The notes beneath the pieces are model-generated. The model saw nothing but the letters and a program-made list of their open reading frames with translations, searched no databases and was not told where the DNA came from. The position numbers and the translations under genes were made by a program. DNA of 64,000 bases. Source: Planctomycetales bacterium 10988 (GTDB taxonomy: Bacteria; Planctomycetota; Planctomycetia; Pirellulales; Pb10988). Positions 8,265 through 18,058 of the stretch are shown here, in pieces; the stretch's first letter is position 1, and each line of letters begins with the position of its first letter. Where the stretch lies: NCBI GenBank assembly GCA_009664345.1, contig CP043547.1, forward strand, positions 5,236,709-5,300,708, written 5' to 3'.

Positions 8265-11200
8265 ATGAATGACGAGACGTTTTCCGATGCTGGAAAGATG
8301 CCGCCAAAAAGTTCGAGGCCTTCCACGCCTGGGCCAAGTTCCACGCCACCCTTTTCCTCGCAGGATGACTACGGGGCAACCTTCGCCGATGGCGGCCCGA
8401 TGTCTGCGCCTGGATCGATGCCGAGTCGAAGTCCAGCAGGAAGCTTTGGTCAACCAGCACCTTCCAGCGGAATGGGAGGGGGAGCCGAAGACGAGTATGG
8501 GGCGACCTTCGCGGACGGATCCGCCGCCGAGTCGGGCGGAAGTAGCGGTTTTCTGAGTCCTGGAACCGGGCAGAACGTTCAGCCCTATCAAGTCGTTCAC
8601 CTCATCGGCCGAGGAGGAATGGGGCTCGTCCAACTTGCCCAAGATACCCGACTTGGCCGCTACGTCGCATTGAAAAGACTTTCGCCGGAGTTCGCCTCCA
8701 ATCAACGTTTGCTGAGCCGTTTCGATATCGAAGCCAAGGCCGTCAGCAAACTTTCGCACTATCATATCGTCCAAGTCTATGCGATGGACTACGACCAGGA
8801 AGGTCCATATATCGCGATGGAATACGTGGCGGGGCCGCGGGGTTTTTCACGACCGGACTGGCCCAGCCAATTGCCCGCGCCTCCGGTAGACCTCGATGAT
8901 TGGGTCAAACACCAAGGCCCTTTCTCGGTTCAAAAAGCCCTGGAGCTAGGAAAGAAAATTTGTCGAGCGGTCGGCTTTGCCCATCGGCAGGGGATCATTC
9001 ACCGCGACATCAAACCGGCGAATATTCTTTTGACCGAAGACGCGGAACCGAAGCTTGCGGACTTTGGCCTCGCCCGAGAAGTGTCCGATCAACAAGATGG
9101 GCATACGCTGGCCGGTGCCCAAATGCTGACTCTCGGCTACGGGGCTCCTGAGCAAGAGATCGATGCTTCCAAGGTTGACGAGCGGGCCGATATTTACGCC
9201 ATCGGGGCAACGCTTTGGTTTGTGCTGACGGGGCAAAATCCTCGTTACTTCCGGGAAAACGAGGTCGACCCCCAGATTCGCCCTGTCATCGTGAAGGCCT
9301 TGGAAAAAGATCGAGAACAGCGATACGCCACGGCTGGGGAAATGGAAGAGGCCTTGCAAGCCTTGGAAGTTGCCTCCGCTGGTGTCTTGCAAGGAGGGAT
9401 GCCGATTCTGCCTGGCCAGCAAATGGTTTCCGGGAAATGTCGATCGTGTGGGCACCAGCATGTCTTGAATGCGGACGGGACGCTCAATCGAAATTTCTGC
9501 GATGGCTGTGGTGAGAACCTTCGTGTCGATTGTTTGAGCTGTGGCCAGCCGGAGTGGACTTGGTCGAAGTTCTGTGGCTCTTGCGGTTGTGAATTGGCTA
9601 AGACCGAAGAGCAGATGGCCAACCAAATGAAGGAAGTTCTCGACCAAGCCAATCAACTTGCCGACGACGGCCGCTGGAAAGATGCCTACAACGCGGTCGA
9701 AAAAGTCGCGACGGCTTCGTACCCTGGTTGGCCGGCGCTCGAAGCCCGCGTCAAGGAATGCACCGAACTTCGCACTCAGTGGCAACAGCAAGCAAAGGCC
9801 GCCCAGGAACAACGAGAGAAAGCGACAGCCGCCGCGAAAGAGGCTTTTCACGAAAAGCGCTTTTCGGAAGTTGTTCAACTCTTGGAAGAAATTCCTCTCG
9901 GCTTACGGGATGAGGCGATCACCCAGCAACTCACCGAGGCGACAAAAATACGCGACCAGCTACAAGACCTGAATCAACAGATCGAGCAGAAGCTCCAACA
10001 AAAAGCGTATGACGGAATGCTCGGACTCATTGATCGTATCCTCGCGATTCAACCAGAAAACGAACATGCCAAGAAACTTCATTTTCAGTTTGAACGGTTG
10101 GAAGCTCGTTCGCTCTCCCAAGAAATCCAAGAACGTTTTGCCCAGCATCAATACTCGGGACTGAAGGCGAAAGTTCAAGAGTTGCTCAAGCTCACCCCGA
10201 AAGACCCTCAAGCGAAGAAGATGCTCGAACAGCTCTCTCGCTGGGAGCTACAACATGAAGAGCCGCGACTCTGGCAAGAACTAACGCAAAAACCGGTTTT
10301 TGAAGGTTTTCGCAATTACTTGGAACGATTCCCAACCGGACCTCATCGGGAGGAAGCCCAACAGCAGGTCGTCTATGAACTTCGGAATCAACTCTTATCC
10401 GATCCGCAGGGCAAGGAAAAGCGGCTGGAATATCTCAAGTACCGCACGCCGGAACTGCTTGAAAAAGACGAAGACCTCGTTCGGAATCATCTCGCTAAGC
10501 AAGGGGCTTTCTGGGGAGGGCTGATCGGATTGATTGGCTGTGTCATTGGTTCCATCCCCGGAGCGATCTTTGGATATATCTATGGAAAGAACAATCTACT
10601 GACCCCGAAAGATTATCGTTGGCAAGCGTTCCTCGGCCCGGTGCCGATGCGATTGGCCGCGTCTAATCCGACTTCGATTGCCAGATTGCAACAACGCCTC
10701 CTTGGTGATACCCCTTTGGGTCAAGTGATTCCCGAGGAGATGCAAACCTTTCCCGAGAAGAAACCGACAGGTTCCACGTTGCCTTGGGTTGCCTTTGGGG
10801 CAGCCGCCGTGGTGATTCCTTTGATCTTGGGGGGCTTGGTCCTGTTTAGTGGGGAACTCGTGATCCCCGAGGCTCCGGTGCCGACGGCTTGGGATGCTTA
10901 CCAAGAATGTGATTACGAAGAGGCCCTCGTCCGTGCGGACCTTGCGATCGAACTGGGAGAACCCGCGGCGGAAGAATACAGCGATCGAGCCTATCTCAAG
11001 CTGGTCTCGGCACTCTCGCAATACGCGACCGGAGAGCTTGGCTCGGTGCAACCGGGCTCTGCAAGCTTGGCGAAGGCACGTGAGAAAGTCGCCTCGTCGA
11101 TTGTCGAAGATGCAAAAGCCGCTTTGAAATTGAATCCCGACGACTCCGTCGCGAGGGTCTTGCAGTACACTGCCACGGATGGAGAGTCGCCGCTCGGTTA

Positions 11201-11756
11201 TGGATTTCTCTTCTACAAAAAAAGTCCCAAGGAGATGGAGCAGCAGTTCGTGGATGCCGGGACTTGGGAACAGGACCGGGCCGCCTATCACGTACTCTAT
11301 ACCTTGTGGCTCTTGGAAACCAAAATCGAATCGAATCAGACCTTCCCCGGCATGGGCACAATGAATGCGCCGAGTGCAAAGCAAATACTACTTTTTACGA
11401 ATCAGCTCGATCTGGCCGAGGCTCTCTCTTGGGATGATCCGCATGTCACCTTGATGAAGGCCCGCATGCAATCGTATCGAAACCTCGCGGAGATGGAGGA
11501 GGCTTTCTCGGAATCGATTCGGCTGGCCCCGGAATCGAATGTCCTGGGTTATCTGCTTCGAGCGGCCCATGGGACCGATCCGTTTCTGGCGGCCGATGAT
11601 CTCAGCCGCGCAATTGACATTCGCCCGGAAGGCTACTTCCTCTATCAATTGCGGGCCGGTGCCTATCAACAACTCGGCATGTTTATGGAAGCCCGTGCGG
11701 ATGCCCAAGTCGCCCAAGAGTTTCAGCAGGTTGCCGGCGAAAAGCAACTTCGCTAG
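8265..11756 (+). CDS. Membrane-anchored serine/threonine protein kinase with zinc ribbons
   Basis: 1163 residues from ATG 8265 (GGGTAG five bases upstream); an in-frame ATG at 8214 would add 17 residues. Residues 1-100 are disordered and hold three related motifs: ETFSD (T5), YGATFADG (T39) and YGATFADG (T81). The kinase domain (about 105-375) has GRGGMG, VALK, HRDIKPANIL, DFGLAR and YGAPEQ, so it looks active. Zinc ribbons with CRSC, CDGC, CLSC and CGSC span about 391-446. Alpha-helical, charged repeats (about 450-740) precede a glycine-rich hydrophobic segment (about 751-775) and a transmembrane helix (about 839-864). The C-terminal 300 residues are TPR-like. It ends the cassette and converges on the YdeP gene, 8 bp between stops. 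The catalytic part is probably cytosolic and the TPR-like part on the other side of a membrane, or both ends cytosolic if the glycine-rich segment also crosses. Confidence 0.93.
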   Translation: MNDETFSDAGKMPPKSSRPSTPGPSSTPPFSSQDDYGATFADGGPMSAPGSMPSRSPAGSFGQPAPSSGMGGGAEDEYGATFADGSAAESGGSSGFLSPGTGQNVQPYQVVHLIGRGGMGLVQLAQDTRLGRYVALKRLSPEFASNQRLLSRFDIEAKAVSKLSHYHIVQVYAMDYDQEGPYIAMEYVAGPRGFSRPDWPSQLPAPPVDLDDWVKHQGPFSVQKALELGKKICRAVGFAHRQGIIHRDIKPANILLTEDAEPKLADFGLAREVSDQQDGHTLAGAQMLTLGYGAPEQEIDASKVDERADIYAIGATLWFVLTGQNPRYFRENEVDPQIRPVIVKALEKDREQRYATAGEMEEALQALEVASAGVLQGGMPILPGQQMVSGKCRSCGHQHVLNADGTLNRNFCDGCGENLRVDCLSCGQPEWTWSKFCGSCGCELAKTEEQMANQMKEVLDQANQLADDGRWKDAYNAVEKVATASYPGWPALEARVKECTELRTQWQQQAKAAQEQREKATAAAKEAFHEKRFSEVVQLLEEIPLGLRDEAITQQLTEATKIRDQLQDLNQQIEQKLQQKAYDGMLGLIDRILAIQPENEHAKKLHFQFERLEARSLSQEIQERFAQHQYSGLKAKVQELLKLTPKDPQAKKMLEQLSRWELQHEEPRLWQELTQKPVFEGFRNYLERFPTGPHREEAQQQVVYELRNQLLSDPQGKEKRLEYLKYRTPELLEKDEDLVRNHLAKQGAFWGGLIGLIGCVIGSIPGAIFGYIYGKNNLLTPKDYRWQAFLGPVPMRLAASNPTSIARLQQRLLGDTPLGQVIPEEMQTFPEKKPTGSTLPWVAFGAAAVVIPLILGGLVLFSGELVIPEAPVPTAWDAYQECDYEEALVRADLAIELGEPAAEEYSDRAYLKLVSALSQYATGELGSVQPGSASLAKAREKVASSIVEDAKAALKLNPDDSVARVLQYTATDGESPLGYGFLFYKKSPKEMEQQFVDAGTWEQDRAAYHVLYTLWLLETKIESNQTFPGMGTMNAPSAKQILLFTNQLDLAEALSWDDPHVTLMKARMQSYRNLAEMEEAFSESIRLAPESNVLGYLLRAAHGTDPFLAADDLSRAIDIRPEGYFLYQLRAGAYQQLGMFMEARADAQVAQEFQQVAGEKQLR

Positions 11757-11764
11757 GAAGGCGA

Positions 11765-14038
11765 TCAAGGTGAGGAAGTTGGTTGAACCGCGGCCCGATC
11801 AAAGACCCATTTCTTGAACGCAGGTGAAGTCCCCCGAGGTTCGGGATCGACGCTTGGCTCGACGGTGACAACGATCCCTTTGAAGGCAGGTGTTCGCGAT
11901 TGGGGATCGCTTTGCCGAGGGACGAGAACATTCGCTTCCGGGTAATACATCAACACATTCCCCGGTCGAATTTTCTCGAAACTCTTCAGCAGGACATTCC
12001 GAATCTTCCCGATCTCGCTACTGACGTTGACCCATTGATCAGGTTGAAACTTCAGCCGAGCAATATCGTCAGGGTGCATCAAGATCACATCGCGGCGATC
12101 TTGCCCCCGATAGAAATCGTACTCTTCATAGACAACCGTATTGAATTGGCCCTCACTCCGCACGGTCATCAGCCGGAAGGAATGGTCATCTCCTTTGAGG
12201 TCCGGCAAGTCATGGACGTGAATCTTTGCCCGACCATCGGCCGTGGGAAAGGTCGGCGAATGCAGCGTGCGTCCGCCGATTTGGAACTCTTCTTTGGTCG
12301 TGTCGATCTTTCCGATGGCTTCATAGCCCGGAATGATGGCCGCGATGGCTTGGCGAATTTTGCCGTGATCTTCCATACTTTGCCAGTCAATCGGCTTTGT
12401 CTCCGGAAGAACTTTCTTGGCAACCCCCGCAATCACGGAAACTTCACTGCGAGGACCTTCGATTCGCTGAATGCCGCCATCGCTTAATCGCACATAGTTG
12501 AACATCGACTCTTGGGTGGTTGCTTGCGGCTCTTCATCGCGAGCAAGGACCGGTAAGATGATGGTTTCGTCCGCGACTCCGTAAGCATGTCCGGTATTTA
12601 GCGTCGTGCTGAGATAGACGAGCATGTCAAGTTTTTGCATGGCCTCCGCGGCATAATCGCTATCAGGGTTGGAGCCATAAAGATTCCCGCCGAGGCACCA
12701 CCCGAATTTCAAATCGCCGGCATGTGCCCCTTCCATACAGGCCAGGGTATCCTTGCCCGGCGTGGTCGGTAGTTGGACCTCGAAGTGATTTTCCAACCGT
12801 TCGAAGATGGCATCTTTCAGCTTCGGGGTCACGCCGACGGAGCCAATTCCTTGCACATTGGAATGCCCGCGAATCGGCATCAGCCCGGCATTCGGCTTGC
12901 CGACCATCCCCCGCATCAGGGCGAGATTGACAATCGCCTGCACATTTTCAACCCCATGGGCATGGTGCGTGATTCCCATCGTCCAACTAAAGACGGTGTT
13001 TTTCGAAGCGGCATAGAGATCGGCTAGGTCATCAATCTCCGCCTTCGAGACCCCGGACTTGGCTTCAATCTCTTCCCAGGAAATCGATTCGAGATGTGCC
13101 TTGAATTCCTCCCAGCCATTGGTCGCTTCTTGCAGGAAAGACTCTTCGACTTTGCCAAGTTCCAGCGTCCGCTTGGCGATCCCGGTAATCAGGGCCAAAT
13201 CGCCACCGATATGCGGCTGAATGTAAGTCGTGGCGATCTCCGAACCGAAGAGGAGACTCCGCACGTCGCTCGGAATACTAAAGTTGACCAGGCCGACTTC
13301 GATGACGGGATTGATGACGACGACCTTGCCCCCATTGCGGCGAACCTGCATCAAGGTCCGCATCAGGCGAGGGTGATTGCTCGAAGGATTGCCACCTATC
13401 ACGAAGACCAAATCGGCTTGTTCAACATCATCGAGGACAATCGTCGCTGTCCCGGTGCCGACGGAACTCGACAGGCCGACGCCGCTGGCTTGATGGCAAT
13501 AATAGCTGCAATTGTTGACGTTATTCGTGCCGTACATGCGGGCGAAGAGTTGCAGGAGAAAACCCGCTTCATTCGAACTTCGACCACTAAAATAAAAGAA
13601 GGTTTCTTCCGGAGTGAGGGCTTTGAGCTTGGTGGCGATCTTTTCGAAGGCATCCTCCCACGAAAGCGGCTCGTAGTAATTTTGCCCCTTCCGATAAATG
13701 AGCGGCTCGACCAAACGCCCAGCGGATTCAAGTTGCTTCGGCGTCCAGGCTTCAAGTTGGCTGAGGCTGTAGGTCTCGAAGAACTCTCGCGAAATCGCTC
13801 CTTGCAGATCGGCGGCCATCGCTTGCATTGATTTTTTGCAGACTTCCGGAAAATGATTCTGCTCATTGACCATGCCGCCGCGTTGTCCGCCCATGCCGAC
13901 GGCACACGTCTTACAGGCGTTTTTCGAACGCAGCCCTTGCCACATCCGCCACGGACCACTTTCGAAGGCCTTTTTCACAGTGTACCAAACGGCAGGCCAA
14001 CCACCTCCGGTGCGGGGAGCTTTCATCACTTCACTCAC
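11765..14038 (-). CDS. FdhF/YdeP-family molybdopterin oxidoreductase
   Basis: 757 residues, almost the length of E. coli YdeP. Molybdopterin oxidoreductase features include the N-terminal CKTCAVGMGG (Cys42, Cys45), the NNCSYYCHQASGVGL segment, FVIGGNPSSNHPR and the C-terminal dinucleotide-binding region (VLMHPDDIARL). Family members bind bis-MGD and a probable iron-sulfur cluster; YdeP is linked to acid resistance in E. coli, but the physiological substrate is unknown. No Tat signal is present, so it is cytosolic. No fdhD or formate dehydrogenase subunit lies next to it. It runs towards the kinase gene with 8 bp between the stops and no terminator between them. Confidence 0.9.
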   Translation of the reverse strand: MSEVMKAPRTGGGWPAVWYTVKKAFESGPWRMWQGLRSKNACKTCAVGMGGQRGGMVNEQNHFPEVCKKSMQAMAADLQGAISREFFETYSLSQLEAWTPKQLESAGRLVEPLIYRKGQNYYEPLSWEDAFEKIATKLKALTPEETFFYFSGRSSNEAGFLLQLFARMYGTNNVNNCSYYCHQASGVGLSSSVGTGTATIVLDDVEQADLVFVIGGNPSSNHPRLMRTLMQVRRNGGKVVVINPVIEVGLVNFSIPSDVRSLLFGSEIATTYIQPHIGGDLALITGIAKRTLELGKVEESFLQEATNGWEEFKAHLESISWEEIEAKSGVSKAEIDDLADLYAASKNTVFSWTMGITHHAHGVENVQAIVNLALMRGMVGKPNAGLMPIRGHSNVQGIGSVGVTPKLKDAIFERLENHFEVQLPTTPGKDTLACMEGAHAGDLKFGWCLGGNLYGSNPDSDYAAEAMQKLDMLVYLSTTLNTGHAYGVADETIILPVLARDEEPQATTQESMFNYVRLSDGGIQRIEGPRSEVSVIAGVAKKVLPETKPIDWQSMEDHGKIRQAIAAIIPGYEAIGKIDTTKEEFQIGGRTLHSPTFPTADGRAKIHVHDLPDLKGDDHSFRLMTVRSEGQFNTVVYEEYDFYRGQDRRDVILMHPDDIARLKFQPDQWVNVSSEIGKIRNVLLKSFEKIRPGNVLMYYPEANVLVPRQSDPQSRTPAFKGIVVTVEPSVDPEPRGTSPAFKKWVFDRAAVQPTSSP

Positions 14039-14173
14039 TTTGGGGGAATGCGATCAGACCGGCTTGATTCCTTCGCTGTCTGACCGTCTTTCAACGAACT
14101 CGATAGCACTCCTTTTATCATGCAGTGCGAAACACCCACATGCAACTCCCCTGGGTTCTCTAAATCCGGCCAT

Positions 14174-14208
14174 AAAAAAAGCCCCGACCTTTCACGAAGG
14201 CCAGGGCT
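14174..14208 (-). terminator. Rho-independent terminator after the PVC-type haem protein gene
   Basis: Read on the minus strand: a 12-bp stem AGCCCTGGCCTT/AAGGTCGGGGCT with two wobble pairs, followed by seven T. It lies about 30 bp after the stop of the gene at 14240-18058 and isolates it from the YdeP gene. Confidence 0.88.
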
Positions 14209-14239
14209 ATCAAGTATTATCGCTTTACGAAGGGAACCA

Positions 14240-17200
14240 CTAACGTCCGGGTGGATGAGTCAGATACTCGAAGAGGTCCGCAATTTCTTGCAGCGTCAGT
14301 TCATCAAGCAAGCCCTCGGGCATCGCCGATTTGGTCACCGGAGCGACTTCCTCGACTTCGGATTCCTTCAAAGTCACCTTCTTGCCATCGGATTGGAGGA
14401 TCACGATTTCGCCGGAGGTCTCATGTCCGAGAATCCCGGTGTACGTGATGCCATTGGTGGTCAGGACCGATTGACTGGCGTACTGATCGGAAATCACATG
14501 CGAAGGATAGATCAACGATTCAAGGATTTCCTTGCGTTGGAAGCGTTTGCCGATCGAGGTCAAATCAGGTCCGACCGGTTCGCCGGCTCCGCCGAAGCGG
14601 TGGCACTTCTTACATTGTCCTTCTTTGGCAAAGATCGCAGCACCTCGCATGGCGTCGCCCGTGCTTCCGTCCGGACTTTGCAAGTAATCGTAAACCTCAT
14701 CGAAGCTCCATCGGGTATTCTTTCCTGCGACAGGGAGTTCCGCCGGAGGCGATTGCGGATACTTCGAAGTGAACCAATTTTGCCAAGCGGCGAGTTGATC
14801 GCGGGCGGAATCCCCCGGATCGCTGACATCTTCGCCACTCCAAAGCTTGACGACTTCGATCGCCGCCAGGGCCCCTTCGTCATCCAGTTGCAAGCCGCTC
14901 AGAAGTACCTGACGAATCGGCTCCGATTTCTTGGGGCGGAAAGGAATCTCGGCCAACGACTTGAGAACCATCGTCGCGGCGAGGTCTTCAAGCACCGGAA
15001 TCGCTCGCACCATGAGCGGCCAGTTCTTGATGTTTTCCTCTTTATTATCCGTCGGTTGCGTACTGATGATCATCGCGACATCTTGACGACGTTCGGGTTG
15101 CTCCAAGAAGATTTGCCGCAGATAGGTCAGAGCGGTATCGTTCTTGGTACGTCCCAGAATCGCTACGATGCCGGTTTTCAAGTCCGAAGACGAACGGTCG
15201 CGTTTCTCGGAAATCTGTTGATCCAACGTAATCAACTGCCGGATGCGGGTATCATCCATATCCGTCGGGAGTCCCTTGACGACTTGCAAGGCCATTGCCG
15301 GCATCGCATCGCCTTGAGCAAGAATCCGTTGTTGTTCTTCGTCGGAAAGCAACTTCATGAAGTCGCGGGCACCATAATCGATGTAGCGAGCGTAACTGGC
15401 TCCCCCATTGTCGGCACGGGCATCTTCGAAGAATTGCAAGACATCCAGCTTCTGCTCGCCAGCCCAACCTTCGGTGAAGTGGTGCAAGTGCATCGCTAAG
15501 TGAATGCGGTCCGACAGCGTCCAATCTTTATTGTTCAACATTTCCAAACAGCGAGGAATTACGGACCCTTCTTGAACATGAGCCAAGAGGCGAATCAATT
15601 CATGATTCATTCGCATATCACCAGCGGGAAATTCCATCACCAATTCTTTGGACAACGGGCCAAGTTGTTCGGCACGGAATCCCCCTCGATAGATCGAAAG
15701 TTGCAAGACTCGCAACAAGTCCACAAAGTCACTGTCCGGGACGAACGTCCGGGCATAGCCTCGATAGCGGTTCAGGACATCGACGCAGTTCTTCCGTTCC
15801 GGAGCCACCCCGAGCATCGCGACGGCACCCATCGTGAAAACTTTGACATTGGCCGAGGTAATGACTTCGTCTCGCCATTGATCGACCGGGACAAGTTGCA
15901 ACGCACGCATCGCGGCCCAGCGGATGAAGCGATGATCTTCGTTCATGCGTTCAAAGATCAAATCCAACGGCGGCGGACGATGGGCACGAACAAGACTTTC
16001 CAACGCCTGACGACGGACCACCGGATCGGGGTCGCGGGCCAGTTCGATCAAGGCATCCTCGGTGATGTCGTCAATGTGAATCCCCATCAGATACGCGGCC
16101 TTCTGCCGAATCTCTTGAGAGGGGTCTTTGCCAAGTTCCGCCAGCATGCTGGTTTCCGGGAATGGGCCAACGAGTTGCATCAAGTCCAAGGCTCGGCAGC
16201 GGTCGATGATCGGCAAGCTCTTGTCTCGAGCGAGTTCGACGATATCCAAATCCCATTCCGGCCCGATTTGCTCTTTCAAGCGAGCCACACGATCGCGGCA
16301 CCAGGCACTATGCAATTGTGGGATGCGGATCGCTTCCATCACCCCGGAACCTGTCGGCGGGGCTTCTGGAGGACTGTCGTAAACCAGTCGATAAAGCCCG
16401 CCTTCGGTGCCTCGGCCTCCCGTGATGAAATAGAGCCAGCCATCGGGACCGACTTCGATATCCGTCACGTTCAGCGGACGACCTTGGACGAGAACTTCTT
16501 TTTCAGCCGTGTAACTGCCGGCTTCGGGAAGGAATCGCAAGGAGAGAATCTGCCCTTCCGTCCAATCGCAAGCAATCAAGCTGTTATGGTATTTCTTGGG
16601 GAACTTGTGATGATGATAGAAGACCATCCCGGTAGGCGAACCGCGGCCCATATCCAAAGCAGCCGGCAGCGAATCGAGATAATAGTTCGGGAACTTCGCC
16701 CAACCACTTCGCCATCCATAGTCGCCCCCTTGCGTCACATGCAAGGCTCGACAAGGTCGGTACCAAGGGAGCCCTTCATCCCATTCCATATCGGAATCCA
16801 AGGTGAAAAGCTGACCGAAGCGATCAAAAGCCATGTCGTAATGATTGCGAAGACCACCAGCGAAAATTTCGCAGAAGTTACCATCGGCATCGGTTCGCAA
16901 GACAGCACCGCCGGGGATTCGCACTTGATGGGCATGTCCGCCCGGGTCTTCATGGCGAGGTTGAATCAGGTCGCCTTCATAATAGTGGTGATAAGGGCTA
17001 CTTGGTTCGTATTCCAATTCGGCAGAGGTATGATTCCCCATGGCGATGTAGATCAAGCCTTCCGGCCCAAGCAAGACCGCGTGGGGCCCGTGTTCACTCA
17101 TTCCCCCTTTGAACTTGAAAAGGGTATCAACGCGATCGGCCTTGTTGTCGGCGTCATCATCACGGATTCGGCAGAAAGAAGCCCCATCGGGACCTTCGCC

Positions 17201-18058
17201 AGTGACAAAAACTTGCCCATTCAAGCAAAGAATTCCTTGGCAGTTTTCAACTTGATCGGAATAGAGACTGACTTCATCCGGGGCATAATCGCCATTGCTA
17301 TCGGTGATCATCATGAGCGGGCCATTCTCTTGCGAGACAATCAGGTGGCCACGTTCATTAAATGACATCGCGACGAGACTGCCGGTTTTCTCCGGACGAA
17401 CGACGCGTTCAACGCGGAAACCGCTCGGCACCGAGAAGCGAGCCGCCGAGGAACTTCCAGAGGCACCGTTGCCACCTCCTCCACTGCTGCCGACGCGTCC
17501 TTTCCAAGGAAGCGTTTTGCCGAACTCTCCTAAGACGGCAACATCGTCCCAAGTCGCATCATTCAGCGACAGGGTGTACCAGCCGCGATAGCGTAAACGT
17601 GAAGCTTTCCAAGTGCCATCCGTCGAGAAACTAACTCGCGGACCTCCGGCACTTTGGACGATAATTCTCGCGACCAGACCGGCCGGAGAATCGTTGGTGT
17701 CATTGGTGGCTTTGACCGCAATGACGTTTTGTCCCTCATTCAAAAAGGAGAGAATGTCATAACGATCCAACTGTTCCCACTTGTTTCCTTCACCGACCAT
17801 ACGGCCGTTGACATAGAGTTGATAAGAATTGTCACACGCAATCACGACTTCGCCACTGGTTGGTTTCGCCAGGGTGAAGGTTTTCCGAAAATAACGTGTG
17901 GCAGCGGGGGACTTTGCTAAATCCGACTCGGGATACCAAATCCATTGAGCCTCTCCAGCTTCTTCCGCTGCGAGCCGAGCCGGTGCAGCTTGAAGCGGGA
18001 TCCAGGCCAGGACGCCCAAAATAACGGTGGCAAGAACCTTGCGAGTCATGGCTTCCAT
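14240..18058 (-). CDS. PVC-type haem-binding beta-propeller/HEAT/cytochrome c protein
   Basis: 1272 residues, exported by an N-terminal signal peptide (hydrophobic VLATVILGVLAWIPL, then AAPARLAAEE). Residues about 35-190 resemble a carbohydrate-binding sandwich (EAQWIWYP, YFRKTFTL, YQLYVNGR). Residues about 215-570 are a six-bladed beta-propeller related to PQQ-dependent sugar dehydrogenases. Residues about 600-1100 contain HEAT-like helical repeats. The last 140 residues hold a class I cytochrome c motif, CKKCH, in the PVC-type haem domain, with an axial Met candidate near SAMPEGLL. Such proteins are abundant in Planctomycetota and are presumed periplasmic dehydrogenases; the substrate is unknown. 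ATG codons at 18058 and 18049 are both possible starts. Single-gene unit ended by the terminator at 14174. Confidence 0.92.
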   Translation of the reverse strand: MEAMTRKVLATVILGVLAWIPLQAAPARLAAEEAGEAQWIWYPESDLAKSPAATRYFRKTFTLAKPTSGEVVIACDNSYQLYVNGRMVGEGNKWEQLDRYDILSFLNEGQNVIAVKATNDTNDSPAGLVARIIVQSAGGPRVSFSTDGTWKASRLRYRGWYTLSLNDATWDDVAVLGEFGKTLPWKGRVGSSGGGGNGASGSSSAARFSVPSGFRVERVVRPEKTGSLVAMSFNERGHLIVSQENGPLMMITDSNGDYAPDEVSLYSDQVENCQGILCLNGQVFVTGEGPDGASFCRIRDDDADNKADRVDTLFKFKGGMSEHGPHAVLLGPEGLIYIAMGNHTSAELEYEPSSPYHHYYEGDLIQPRHEDPGGHAHQVRIPGGAVLRTDADGNFCEIFAGGLRNHYDMAFDRFGQLFTLDSDMEWDEGLPWYRPCRALHVTQGGDYGWRSGWAKFPNYYLDSLPAALDMGRGSPTGMVFYHHHKFPKKYHNSLIACDWTEGQILSLRFLPEAGSYTAEKEVLVQGRPLNVTDIEVGPDGWLYFITGGRGTEGGLYRLVYDSPPEAPPTGSGVMEAIRIPQLHSAWCRDRVARLKEQIGPEWDLDIVELARDKSLPIIDRCRALDLMQLVGPFPETSMLAELGKDPSQEIRQKAAYLMGIHIDDITEDALIELARDPDPVVRRQALESLVRAHRPPPLDLIFERMNEDHRFIRWAAMRALQLVPVDQWRDEVITSANVKVFTMGAVAMLGVAPERKNCVDVLNRYRGYARTFVPDSDFVDLLRVLQLSIYRGGFRAEQLGPLSKELVMEFPAGDMRMNHELIRLLAHVQEGSVIPRCLEMLNNKDWTLSDRIHLAMHLHHFTEGWAGEQKLDVLQFFEDARADNGGASYARYIDYGARDFMKLLSDEEQQRILAQGDAMPAMALQVVKGLPTDMDDTRIRQLITLDQQISEKRDRSSSDLKTGIVAILGRTKNDTALTYLRQIFLEQPERRQDVAMIISTQPTDNKEENIKNWPLMVRAIPVLEDLAATMVLKSLAEIPFRPKKSEPIRQVLLSGLQLDDEGALAAIEVVKLWSGEDVSDPGDSARDQLAAWQNWFTSKYPQSPPAELPVAGKNTRWSFDEVYDYLQSPDGSTGDAMRGAAIFAKEGQCKKCHRFGGAGEPVGPDLTSIGKRFQRKEILESLIYPSHVISDQYASQSVLTTNGITYTGILGHETSGEIVILQSDGKKVTLKESEVEEVAPVTKSAMPEGLLDELTLQEIADLFEYLTHPPGR

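Noticed and set aside
15500-17365. Plus-strand open frame of 621 codons
   Set aside because: Antisense to the PVC-type haem protein; no recognisable protein features.
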